This document shows, piece after piece, positions 35,606-42,216 of a stretch of DNA of 42,216 bases. The stretch's first letter is position 1, and each line of letters begins with the position of its first letter. Source of the stretch: Mesorhizobium sp. Its GTDB lineage: Bacteria; Pseudomonadota; Alphaproteobacteria; Rhizobiales; Rhizobiaceae. Below the pieces are notes generated by a model. That model saw nothing but the letters and a program-made list of their open reading frames with translations. It ran no database searches and was not told where the DNA came from. The stretch lies in NCBI RefSeq assembly GCF_005063415.1, contig NZ_SUEG01000006.1:10119-52334 (forward strand), given 5' to 3'. The translations under genes and the position numbers were made by a program.

Positions 35606-36826
35606 TTATGCGGAATAGCGCTGGAAAATCAGCGTAGCGTTGGTGCCACCGAAACCGAACGAATTGGACAAAACGGTGTCGATCCTGGCTTCGTCGATGC
35701 GCTTGCGCACGATCGGCATGCCTTCGAATTCCGGATCGAGGTTGTCAATGTGGGCGCTCTCGCCGATGAAGCCGCCTTGCATCATCAGGATCGAGTAGAT
35801 CGATTCCTGCACGCCGGCCGCACCCAGCGAATGGCCGGTCAGCGATTTGGTCGACGTGATGAAAGGCATCTTCTCGCCGAACACCTCGCGGATGGCGCCC
35901 ATTTCCTTGGAGTCGCCGACCGGCGTCGAAGTGCCGTGCGTATTGATGTAGTCGACCGGCGAGGACACCGTTGCGAGCGCCTGCTTCATGCAGCGCGCTG
36001 CGCCTTCGCCCGACGGCGCCACCATGTCGTAGCCGTCCGAGGTCGCGCCATAGCCGACGATCTCAGCATAGATCTTGGCGCCGCGTGCCTTGGCATGCTC
36101 GAGTTCTTCAAGAATCAGCACGCCGGCGCCGCCGGCAATGACGAAACCGTCGCGATCGACGTCGTAGGCGCGGGAGGCGACCGATGCCCTGTCATTGAAC
36201 TTGGACGACATGGCGCCCATGGCGTCGAACAGGTCCGACATCGTCCAGTCGAGGTCCTCATGGCCGCCGGCGAAGACGATGTCCTGCTTGCCCCACTGGA
36301 TCAACTCGTAGCCATTGCCGATGCAATGCGCAGACGTTGAGCAGGCCGATGAGATGGAGTAGTTGACGCCGTGGATCTTGAACCAGGTGGCAAGCGTCGC
36401 CGAAGCGGTCGACGACATCGCTTTTGGCACCGCGAATGGCCCGATCCGCTTGGGGCTGCCGTTTTTGATCGTGGTCTCGGCCGCCTCGACGATTGCACGG
36501 GTCGACGGTCCGCCGGAGCCCATCACGATGCCGGTGCGCTCGTTGGTGATGTCGGTCTCGTCGAGGCCGGCGTCTGCGATCGCCTGGTCCATTGCGACAT
36601 GGTTCCAGGCAGCACCCTGCGACAGGAAGCGCATGGCGCGACGGTCGATCATGCCCGATGGATCCAGCGTCGGCGCGCCCCACACCCGGCAACGGAAGCC
36701 ATGCTCGGCGAAAGAGTCGGAGAAACTGATGCCGGACCTGGCATCGTGCAGCGAGGTCTGCACCTCGTTGGCATTGTTACCGATCGACGACACGATGCCG
36801 AGACCTGTGACTACGACCCGTCTCAT
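35606..36826 (-). CDS. fabB: Beta-ketoacyl-ACP synthase I
   Basis: A 406-aa condensing enzyme. With FabA it diverts intermediates into unsaturated fatty acids. The catalytic Cys162 is in [16 protein letters not shown] and the two histidines in [15 protein letters not shown] and [15 protein letters not shown]. The ATG at 36826 ([10 protein letters not shown]) has GGAAGGAG 6 nt upstream; the TTG two codons earlier overlaps that signal. Position next to fabA supports FabB rather than FabF. Confidence 0.94.
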   Translation of the reverse strand: MRRVVVTGLGIVSSIGNNANEVQTSLHDARSGISFSDSFAEHGFRCRVWGAPTLDPSGMIDRRAMRFLSQGAAWNHVAMDQAIADAGLDETDITNERTGIVMGSGGPSTRAIVEAAETTIKNGSPKRIGPFAVPKAMSSTASATLATWFKIHGVNYSISSACSTSAHCIGNGYELIQWGKQDIVFAGGHEDLDWTMSDLFDAMGAMSSKFNDRASVASRAYDVDRDGFVIAGGAGVLILEELEHAKARGAKIYAEIVGYGATSDGYDMVAPSGEGAARCMKQALATVSSPVDYINTHGTSTPVGDSKEMGAIREVFGEKMPFITSTKSLTGHSLGAAGVQESIYSILMMQGGFIGESAHIDNLDPEFEGMPIVRKRIDEARIDTVLSNSFGFGGTNATLIFQRYSA

Positions 36827-36893
36827 TCGCAACTCCTTCCAGCGCGGACCCCGAACCTGAAATCAATTTCCGGAACGGAACCATGCGCAAAAT

Positions 36894-36940
36894 TAAAGTG
36901 CTACAGCGTCCATCAGACGTCCAAGACGTCGTACTGTAGG
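36894..36940. repeat. Diverged rhizobial intergenic repeat between fabA and fabB
   Basis: CTACAG (36901-36906) and CTGTAG (36934-36939) bracket two copies of the palindrome GACGTC (36916-36921, 36925-36930), preceded by AAATTAAAGTG. From memory, AAAGTGCTACAGCGTCC is one end of a frequent Mesorhizobium repeat. On the fab transcript it would form a hairpin between fabA and fabB. Confidence 0.5.
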
Positions 36941-36948
36941 GTCTTCGT

Positions 36949-37467
36949 TCAGACGGCGGCCGATTGCTTGGACAGACCGACCTTCAGATCCGTTGCCGCA
37001 TATATGGGCTCGCCATCTGCCTTCAGCCAACCATCGGCGATACCAAGCACAAGCCGACCGCGCATCACTCGCTTGAAGTCGACGCCGTACTCCACCTTCT
37101 TGACCGAAGGCGTGACCATGCCTTTGAATCTCACCTCACCGGTCGACAGCGCCATCCCCTTGCCGGGTTCGCCGAGCCATCCAAGATAGAACCCCGTCAA
37201 CTGCCACATGGCGTCCAGGCCCAGGCATCCCGGCATGATCGGATTGCCGATAAAATGGCAGGCGAAGAACCACAAATCCGGCCTGATATCGAATTCCGCG
37301 CGGATGAAACCCTTGTCGAACGCACCGCCAGTTTCGCTGATTTCGGTGATGCGGTCGAACATCAGCATCGGCGGATAGGGCAGCTGCGCATTTCCCGGTC
37401 CGAACAGCTCGCCGCGGGCGCAGGCAAGCAATTCCTCGTAACCGTAACTGGACTTCGAACCCGCCAT
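36949..37467 (-). CDS. fabA: 3-hydroxydecanoyl-ACP dehydratase/isomerase
   Basis: A 172-aa enzyme that dehydrates 3-hydroxydecanoyl-ACP and isomerises the product to the cis-3 form, the branch point to unsaturated fatty acids. The active-site pair is His71 and Asp85 in [20 protein letters not shown], one residue off the E. coli numbering. The start at 37467 ([10 protein letters not shown]) has GGGGACGAG upstream and gives the usual length; the longer open frame (to 37527) is not supported. It is first in the minus-strand fab group and divergent from irr. Confidence 0.95.
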   Translation of the reverse strand: MAGSKSSYGYEELLACARGELFGPGNAQLPYPPMLMFDRITEISETGGAFDKGFIRAEFDIRPDLWFFACHFIGNPIMPGCLGLDAMWQLTGFYLGWLGEPGKGMALSTGEVRFKGMVTPSVKKVEYGVDFKRVMRGRLVLGIADGWLKADGEPIYAATDLKVGLSKQSAAV

Positions 37468-37707
37468 CAATCTCGTCCCCGTGATCGTCCCGGGCGATAG
37501 GCGCCCTTGTCGGTGGTTTCCTAACACAATCTGTTTCAGGCCGGAAACCGGCGTTTGCGCTTAACCTGCCCGTCTGCCCGGGTCAATGCGCGCTATTGAT
37601 CGCATTCGGCCGACAGAATATATGTCAGGACACGTCCAGTTTCGGCAGATGCTCAATTTCTGCCATTTTGGACGTGTCTGAGGTGGAACTGTGAGCGCGA
37701 CGGATAG
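37468..37707. other. Divergent fabA-irr regulatory region
   Basis: A 240-bp gap with promoters expected in both directions. Its chief feature is the nested palindrome at 37629-37678. I see no ICE core (TTTAGAA/TTCTAAA) here, so direct Irr self-control through a classic ICE is not supported by inspection. Confidence 0.5.
37629..37678. promoter_or_regulatory. Nested palindrome upstream of irr
   Basis: Outer perfect 10-bp arms GACACGTCCA (37629-37638) and TGGACGTGTC (37669-37678) enclose inner 6-bp arms GGCAGA (37644-37649) and TCTGCC (37659-37664), with nearly equal spacers of 5 and 4 nt. It lies 30 bp before the irr ATG and about 160 bp before fabA. It could be a double operator or, as RNA, a stem in the irr leader. 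Confidence 0.6.
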
Positions 37708-38139
37708 ATGGATCTGGGTTGCCGGAAGGATAATGTCGCTGTGGACAAGCGGGTTCGCGAGGCCGGTCTGAGGCCGACACGCCAGCGCATCGCGCTGGCC
37801 GATCTGCTTTTCGCCAAGGGCGACCGCCATCTTTCGGCCGAGGAACTGCACGAGGAGGCGCTTGCCGCCGGCGTGCCGGTGTCTCTGGCCACCGTCTACA
37901 ATGCTCTGCACCAGTTCACCCAGGCTGGCCTTTTGCGCATCCTCGCCGTCGAGGGATCGAAGACCTATTTCGACACCAACACCTCCGATCACCATCATTT
38001 CTACATCGAGGGCGAAAACAGGATCTTCGATATCGACAGCGGCCCGGTGACGGTTTCCAACCTGCCGGAACCGCCGGAAGGCATGGAGATCGCCAATGTC
38101 GATATCGTGGTGAGACTGCGTCCGAAACGCTGCGACTGA
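37708..38139 (+). CDS. irr: Iron response regulator Irr (Fur family)
   Basis: A 143-aa Fur-superfamily repressor/activator that senses iron through haem in Rhizobiales and binds ICE sites. The winged-helix part includes RPTRQRIALADLLFAKGDRH and the recognition helix SLATVYNALHQFTQAGLLR. The HHH motif tied to haem binding is at residues 95-97 (TSDHHHFYIEGENRIFDIDS). The N-terminus has a lone Cys5 but no Cys-Pro haem regulatory motif, so it resembles Rhizobium-type rather than Bradyrhizobium-type Irr. The start has only a weak ribosome binding site. Divergent fabA is the usual rhizobial neighbour. The ICE at 4812-4832 is a likely target. Confidence 0.92.
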   Translation: MDLGCRKDNVAVDKRVREAGLRPTRQRIALADLLFAKGDRHLSAEELHEEALAAGVPVSLATVYNALHQFTQAGLLRILAVEGSKTYFDTNTSDHHHFYIEGENRIFDIDSGPVTVSNLPEPPEGMEIANVDIVVRLRPKRCD

Positions 38140-38149
38140 CTGGCGCCTT

Positions 38150-38509
38150 ATGAAATTCCTGGATTTGACGCTCCGGCTCGAATGGGTCGCCGTCGCGGTG
38201 GCGGGTCTTGTCTTCTATGCAATCGCCGGTGTTTCCTGGTGGCTATTTGCCGTGCTCATTCTGGCGCCCGACCTGTCGATGCTGGGTTACATGGCAGGGC
38301 CGCGCGTCGGGGCCGTCGCCTACAACGCCTTGCACATACTGATCTTGCCCGTTCTGCTGGCGCTTGTCGGCAGCGTCTTTGACAATGCAATGGCGATAGC
38401 TGTTGCGCTGATCTGGATCGCCCACATCGCTATCGACCGCGCTCTGGGCTATGGCTTGAAGCTGTCGAGCAGTTTCCAGGATACCCATCTCGGCCGGATC
38501 GGCCGCTAA
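38150..38509 (+). CDS. DUF4260 family membrane protein
   Basis: A 119-aa inner-membrane protein. Three to four hydrophobic segments are visible (WVAVAVAGLVFYAIAGVSWW; LFAVLILAPDLSMLGYMAG; LHILILPVLLALVGSVF; AIAVALIWIAHIAIDRALGY). The C-terminus SFQDTHLGRIGR is characteristic of DUF4260. It starts 10 bp after irr and may be co-transcribed with it. Function unknown. Confidence 0.85.
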   Translation: MKFLDLTLRLEWVAVAVAGLVFYAIAGVSWWLFAVLILAPDLSMLGYMAGPRVGAVAYNALHILILPVLLALVGSVFDNAMAIAVALIWIAHIAIDRALGYGLKLSSSFQDTHLGRIGR

Positions 38510-38516
38510 ACCATCC

Positions 38517-38586
38517 CCGAACCGAAGATCAGCGAAACAAAATGCCGGATCCGGTGCTTACAGCGCTGGCCCGACCTCCGGTTCGG
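38517..38586. repeat. Inverted repeat in a convergent gap
   Basis: CCGAACCG (38517-38524) and CGGTTCGG (38579-38586) are perfect 8-bp complements, with GCCGGATCCGG inside. They span the whole gap between two convergent genes. There is no T-run; a role as a bidirectional 3'-end structure is possible. Confidence 0.4.
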
Positions 38587-38591
38587 AAACG

Positions 38592-39149
38592 TCAGTTCTT
38601 GACCTTTTCGCCGGGATAGGCACCCCAGACGAGCGACTGGGCGAGCCAGCCGGTATGGCCGTCGAAGGTCATTTCGCACCATTGGCCATCGCAGGACTTG
38701 ATTGTGCCCATCACCCCCGGTTCGAGGATCGCGATGACGCCTGCATCTTTTGCCGGGTCGTCGAGGAGGTTGACGCGGGCGTCCTTGCCGCGCTGCCAGG
38801 GCGCGACGATCGCCGTGCGGCGGCCCGACAGCAGCGACTGATTGATCCAGCCTTCCGAGCCGTCCGCATCGCGCACGCGACGCCACGTATCGAACTCCTG
38901 GATGATCTCCATCGGCAGGCCTGGCTTCATATACATCCAGTCGACGGAATAATTGACGCCCGGCCCGACGCGCGAGTTGACGCGGCCGGATTTCAGACTG
39001 ACGAAGCGCGGCAGCGGCAAGCCGCTTGGTCCGAGCGTGACGCTCTGGGCGGGTGCCGCGGCACTTTGTGCCATCACCAGTGGGCTATGGATGAGAGCGC
39101 CGAGGAATGCTGCACTGAGGGTCAGGCGGAGCGACGCGAAACCAGACAC
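38592..39149 (-). CDS. Exported SH3-domain protein
   Basis: A 185-aa protein with a signal peptide (MSGFASLRLTLSAAFLGALI ... VMAQS) and two bacterial SH3-like segments (SLKSGRVNSRVGPGVNYSVD; DARVNLLDDPAKDAGVIAIL ... HTGWLAQS). Such proteins often bind cell-wall peptides in the periplasm. It starts with GTG, supported by AAAGGAACG just upstream. It is divergent from the 2-hydroxyacid dehydrogenase gene, a pairing that I recall from other rhizobia. Confidence 0.85.
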   Translation of the reverse strand: MSGFASLRLTLSAAFLGALIHSPLVMAQSAAAPAQSVTLGPSGLPLPRFVSLKSGRVNSRVGPGVNYSVDWMYMKPGLPMEIIQEFDTWRRVRDADGSEGWINQSLLSGRRTAIVAPWQRGKDARVNLLDDPAKDAGVIAILEPGVMGTIKSCDGQWCEMTFDGHTGWLAQSLVWGAYPGEKVKN

Positions 39150-39304
39150 TTTCGTTCCTTTCGGCGCCGGCCCATCGGCCTTCGCCCCTTTTTCTTTGTC
39201 TTCGGCGGAACCGCTTGTTACATGGATGACCGGTACCGCGATCGGTTCTCAGTTTCGCCGTTCTTGGTTAAAGAGGTCTCAACGAGATCGGGTTCGAGGA
39301 AACA

Positions 39305-40306
39305 ATGGTAGGCAAAAAGAAGCCCCTCGTCGTCATCACGCGCAAGTTGCCCGACCCAGTCGAGACCCGCATGCGCGAGTTGTTCGACGCCCGCTTGAAT
39401 GTCGAGGACAGGCCGATGACGCAGCCGGAACTGGTGGCGGCGGTCAAGGAGGCCGACGTGCTGGTGCCGACCGTGACCGACAATATCGACGCGGCGCTGA
39501 TTGCCCAGGCCGGCGACAACCTCAAGCTGATCGCCAATTTCGGCAATGGCGTCGACAAGATCGACGTTGCGGCAGCGGCCAAGAAAGGCATCACCGTCAC
39601 CAACACGCCGAACGTGTTGACCGAAGATACGGCCGACATGACCATGGCGCTGATGCTGGCCGTGCCGCGGCGGCTGGCCGAAGGCGCCAACGTGCTGACC
39701 GGCGACAAGAAATGGGCGGGCTGGTCGCCGACCTGGATGCTCGGCCGGCGCATCTGGGGCAAACGGCTCGGCATTGTCGGCATGGGTCGCATCGGCACCG
39801 CCGTCGCCAGGCGCGCCAAGGCCTTTGGCCTCTCGATCCACTACCACAACCGCCACCGCGTGCTGCCGGCAATCGAAGACGAGTTGGAAGCGACGTATTG
39901 GGAAAGCCTCGACCAGATGCTCGCCCGCATGGACATTATCTCGGTCAATTGCCCATCGACACCGGCAACTTTTCATCTGCTGTCGGCACGGCGGCTGGCG
40001 CTTCTGCAACCGTCAGCTTACATAGTCAACACCGCGCGCGGTGATATCATCGATGAGGAATCGCTAGTCAAGCTCATCCATGACGGCAAGATCGCCGGCG
40101 CCGGCCTAGACGTCTACGAGCACGAGCCGGCGCTGAACAGCAAGCTGCTGAAGCTCGCCCACAAAGGCAAGGTCGTGCTGTTGCCGCATATGGGTTCGGC
40201 GACGCTCGAAGGCCGTATCGACATGGGCGAGAAGGTGATCATCAACATCCGCGCCTTCTTTGACGGTCATCGCCCGCCCGACCGCGTGCTGCCGCTGCGG
40301 GCGTGA
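39305..40306 (+). CDS. D-isomer-specific 2-hydroxyacid dehydrogenase (glyoxylate/hydroxypyruvate reductase-like)
   Basis: A 333-aa cytosolic NAD(P)H-dependent enzyme. The Rossmann motif GIVGMGRIGTAVARRAKAFG is followed by the catalytic residues Arg (VNTARGDIIDEESLVKLI), Glu (AGLDVYEHEPALNSKLLKL) and His (VVLLPHMGSATLEGRIDMG). The His is followed by MGSAT, typical of glyoxylate reductase-like members. Glyoxylate, hydroxypyruvate or a related 2-keto acid are possible substrates; the sequence does not decide. Confidence 0.88.
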   Translation: MVGKKKPLVVITRKLPDPVETRMRELFDARLNVEDRPMTQPELVAAVKEADVLVPTVTDNIDAALIAQAGDNLKLIANFGNGVDKIDVAAAAKKGITVTNTPNVLTEDTADMTMALMLAVPRRLAEGANVLTGDKKWAGWSPTWMLGRRIWGKRLGIVGMGRIGTAVARRAKAFGLSIHYHNRHRVLPAIEDELEATYWESLDQMLARMDIISVNCPSTPATFHLLSARRLALLQPSAYIVNTARGDIIDEESLVKLIHDGKIAGAGLDVYEHEPALNSKLLKLAHKGKVVLLPHMGSATLEGRIDMGEKVIINIRAFFDGHRPPDRVLPLRA

Positions 40307-40370
40307 CCTGCCATTATGCCGGCATGGTCTTGCCGCGACAACCACGCGTTCGTCTTTGGATAATGTTGGC

Positions 40371-40859
40371 TTACGAAAGCACCTTGCGCATGGTGATTGA
40401 GGTCGGCCGGTCGTAGCCCTTGTGCGCTGTCTGTACGGTTTCACGAAAACCGAGGCGGGCAAAGGCTGCGTGATTTCCGATCAGCTCGATCCGGGTCTGG
40501 AGCTCGATGGCGGTCCTGTTGTGGCTACGGGCAAGATCTTCGACGGCCTGCATCAGCCGTTTTCCAATGCCTTGTCCCTGAAGAGCCGGCTCGACCGCGA
40601 GCTTTCCAATATAGAGGTCGTCTGCGCGCTTCAGGAACAAGACGCAACCGACGATCTCACTTTGCTTCAGCGCCAGGAATGCTGTCTCCTCCATCGCTTT
40701 AGCCCTGAGATTTTCGACGGTGAGCCGATGGGCCGAGGACGGCGGGTCAATAATCCCGTCCATGAAAGCGAAGGCGCGCAGGACAAGTGCCAAGACCTCG
40801 TCCCAACGGTCGAAATCGGCCGCAAGCTGCACGATGGAAACGTCGGCAGGCAGGCTCAC
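40371..40859 (-). CDS. GNAT family N-acetyltransferase
   Basis: A 162-aa acetyltransferase. The acetyl-CoA binding motif A is LAVEPALQGQGIGKRLMQAV, and the C-terminal AFARLGFRETVQTAHKGYDR fits the fold. The acceptor is unknown. It overlaps the end of the adenylyltransferase gene by 4 bp (ATGA), so the two are co-transcribed from the recF side. Confidence 0.85.
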   Translation of the reverse strand: MSLPADVSIVQLAADFDRWDEVLALVLRAFAFMDGIIDPPSSAHRLTVENLRAKAMEETAFLALKQSEIVGCVLFLKRADDLYIGKLAVEPALQGQGIGKRLMQAVEDLARSHNRTAIELQTRIELIGNHAAFARLGFRETVQTAHKGYDRPTSITMRKVLS

Positions 40860-41617
40860 CGGTTGGTTCGCTTGTAGCGGATCGTGTCGAAGCGTGCCGC
40901 CAGCGCATCGTAGAGCAGCAGTCGTCCGACCAGCGGCTCGCCAATCCCGGTGATCAGCTTGATCGCTTCCATGGCTTGCAACGTGCCGATGACCCCGGTC
41001 AGCGCGCCGACAATGCCGGCCACCGCGCAGGACGGCACCAGTCCCGGCGGCGGCGCCTCGGGAAAGAGATCGCGGTAGCTTGGGTTCAACGTGCCGTCCG
41101 GGCCGGTTTCGAACGGCTTCAGCACGGTGACCGAGCCGTCGAAGCGGCCAACGGCGGCATGCACGAGCGGCCGGCCCTCGGCGGCGCAGGCGTCGGCCAC
41201 CGCGTAGCGCGTCTCGAAATTGTCGGAGCCGTCAACGACGATGTGATAACGGGCAATGAGGGTAGGGGCGTTGTCCACGGTCAGCCTGAAATTGTGCTCT
41301 TCCACGACGACGTTTGGATTGATGCGGATGATCGCCGCTCTGGCGCTGTCGGTTTTCGCCATGCCGACATCGCCCGTGGCGTGGATCACTTGTCGTTGCA
41401 GGTTGGAAAGCGAAACGATGTCGTCGTCGACGATACCGAGGGTGCCAATCCCTGCGGCGGCGAGATATTCGAGCACCGGCGCTCCCAATCCGCCGGCGCC
41501 GATGACCAGCACCCGTGCCCGCTTCAGCCGCTGCTGGCCGGCGCCGCCGATCTCGGGCAGCACGATGTGGCGGGCGTAGCGTTCGAGCTCTTCATCGGTG
41601 AGGGCGGCTGTAATCAT
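40856..41617 (-). CDS. moeB: HesA/MoeB/ThiF family adenylyltransferase
   Basis: A 253-aa E1-like enzyme that adenylates the C-terminal glycine of a small sulphur-carrier protein such as MoaD or ThiS. The ATP site is VLVIGAGGLGAPVLEYLAAA, followed by DDDIVSLSNLQRQVIHATGD and the Asp loop VVDGSDNFETRYAVADAC. The ATG at 41617 (MITAALTDEEL) gives the standard MoeB N-terminus; the longer frame is unsupported. The zinc cysteine pairs of E. coli MoeB are missing: the first is replaced by LNPSYRDLFPEAPPPG and the C-terminal CxxC is absent. No carrier protein gene is adjacent, so the partner is open. Confidence 0.82.
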   Translation of the reverse strand: MITAALTDEELERYARHIVLPEIGGAGQQRLKRARVLVIGAGGLGAPVLEYLAAAGIGTLGIVDDDIVSLSNLQRQVIHATGDVGMAKTDSARAAIIRINPNVVVEEHNFRLTVDNAPTLIARYHIVVDGSDNFETRYAVADACAAEGRPLVHAAVGRFDGSVTVLKPFETGPDGTLNPSYRDLFPEAPPPGLVPSCAVAGIVGALTGVIGTLQAMEAIKLITGIGEPLVGRLLLYDALAARFDTIRYKRTNR

Positions 41618-41693
41618 CGCCGGACCATATAGCGGAGGAAAAAGCTTGTCAGGTATCAATGCATGCCGCGCAGAAATGCGCCATGAACCAAGT

Positions 41694-42216
41694 TCAAGTG
41701 GTCGGCCTGACCGTGCCGTGATCGACGGTCAGGAATTGCGCGCGTCCCTTGAGGCTGTCAAACAACGCGGCATCGGTCCCGGTCATGAAAGCCTGGCAGT
41801 TCAGTTCCTCCAGGATCGAGAACAAGGCCGCCCGTCGACCGCCGTCGAGATGGGCAGCAATCTCGTCGAGCAGCAGGATCGGCGTCATGCCCGACATCTC
41901 GCCGGTTAGCCGCGCATGCGACAAGACAATGCCGACCAGCAGCGCCTTCTGCTCGCCGGTCGAACAGAGCTCGGCCGGCATCGCCTTGGGCCGGTGGCGC
42001 ACCACGAGGTCGGAACGGTGCGGGCCGTCGAGCGTGCGTCCGGCGGTGCGGTCGCGGTCGCGCCCCTGGGCAAGCGCCCGACGGAACCGTTCCTCGACGT
42101 CGACGGCCGGCAACATACCGATTTCGCCTTCCAGTTCGCCCGAGATGCCGATATCGGCTTGCGGAAACGGTCCGTCGCCGGGCAGACGGTCGATCATGGC
42201 GGCGAGCAGGCGCACC
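41694..42216 (-). CDS. recF: DNA replication and repair protein RecF, N-terminus missing
   Basis: The C-terminal 173 residues of RecF, an SMC-like ATPase that loads RecA at gaps; the gene runs off the right edge. The ABC signature is STGEQKALLVGIVLSHARL and Walker B with the D-loop is ILLLDEIAAHLDGGRRAALF. The preceding AGRTLDGPHRSDLVV block is also typical. A 76-bp gap separates it from the moeB-like gene on the same strand. Confidence 0.92.
   Translation of the reverse strand, partial: VRLLAAMIDRLPGDGPFPQADIGISGELEGEIGMLPAVDVEERFRRALAQGRDRDRTAGRTLDGPHRSDLVVRHRPKAMPAELCSTGEQKALLVGIVLSHARLTGEMSGMTPILLLDEIAAHLDGGRRAALFSILEELNCQAFMTGTDAALFDSLKGRAQFLTVDHGTVRPTT

Noticed and set aside
37561..37998. 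A 145-codon minus-strand open frame overlapping irr
   Set aside because: It is antisense to the clear Irr reading frame and crosses the nested palindrome; no family resemblance.

Overview
The window is a high-GC chromosomal segment from an alphaproteobacterium of the Rhizobiales, most likely Mesorhizobium or a close relative in the Phyllobacteriaceae. The grounds are the core-gene order tsaB-rimI-plsC-miaB-phoH-ybeY-corC-lnt-XRE regulator-metK-trmB followed by rimP-nusA-ylxR-infB-rbfA-truB-rpsO-pnp. Also pointing there are an Irr gene beside fabA-fabB-fabI, an Irr-type iron control element (ICE), and several short palindromic intergenic repeats of the kind scattered through rhizobial genomes. 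The genus is inferred from memory of gene order and repeats, not from a database search. No insertion sequence, prophage, CRISPR array, rRNA or tRNA gene was seen. The window begins inside an RND efflux adaptor gene and ends inside recF.

Region 1 (1-4669): two overlapping minus-strand RND-type periplasmic adaptor lipoproteins, then gabT on the plus strand, converging with a minus-strand FAD/NAD(P)H ferredoxin-reductase-type gene.

Region 2 (4670-10989): an iron island. A 21-bp ICE palindrome sits in the divergent gap and covers the predicted -10 boxes of promoters in both directions. Rightward runs a compact cluster: imelysin (IrpA type), Bfd-like [2Fe-2S] protein, bacterioferritin, di-haem c-type oxidoreductase, a second imelysin, and a Tat-exported DUF1513 protein. 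Periplasmic iron handling is therefore encoded together with cytoplasmic iron storage and release. The divergent reductase could supply electrons to Bfd and bacterioferritin. This is the most interesting part of the window.

Region 3 (11149-21853): housekeeping genes for tRNA modification (tsaB, miaB, trmB), ribosome maturation (rimI, ybeY), phospholipid synthesis (plsC), PhoH, CorC, lipoprotein acylation (lnt), an XRE regulator (phrR/praR-like) and metK. metK has an unusual structured leader.

Region 4 (21854-34745): a 54-aa minus-strand small protein, a terminator-like hairpin in the rimP leader, then the translation/transcription operon rimP to truB. A corA-type transporter follows, then rpsO, a repeat-rich leader, pnp, and an rsmC-type methyltransferase.

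Region 5 (34746-42216): the minus-strand unsaturated fatty acid genes fabA-fabB-fabI, divergent irr, a DUF4260 membrane protein, an SH3 protein, a D-2-hydroxyacid dehydrogenase, a GNAT acetyltransferase, a MoeB/ThiF-family adenylyltransferase lacking the usual zinc cysteines, and the C-terminal part of recF. Irr encoded here is the expected regulator of the ICE about 33 kb to the left.
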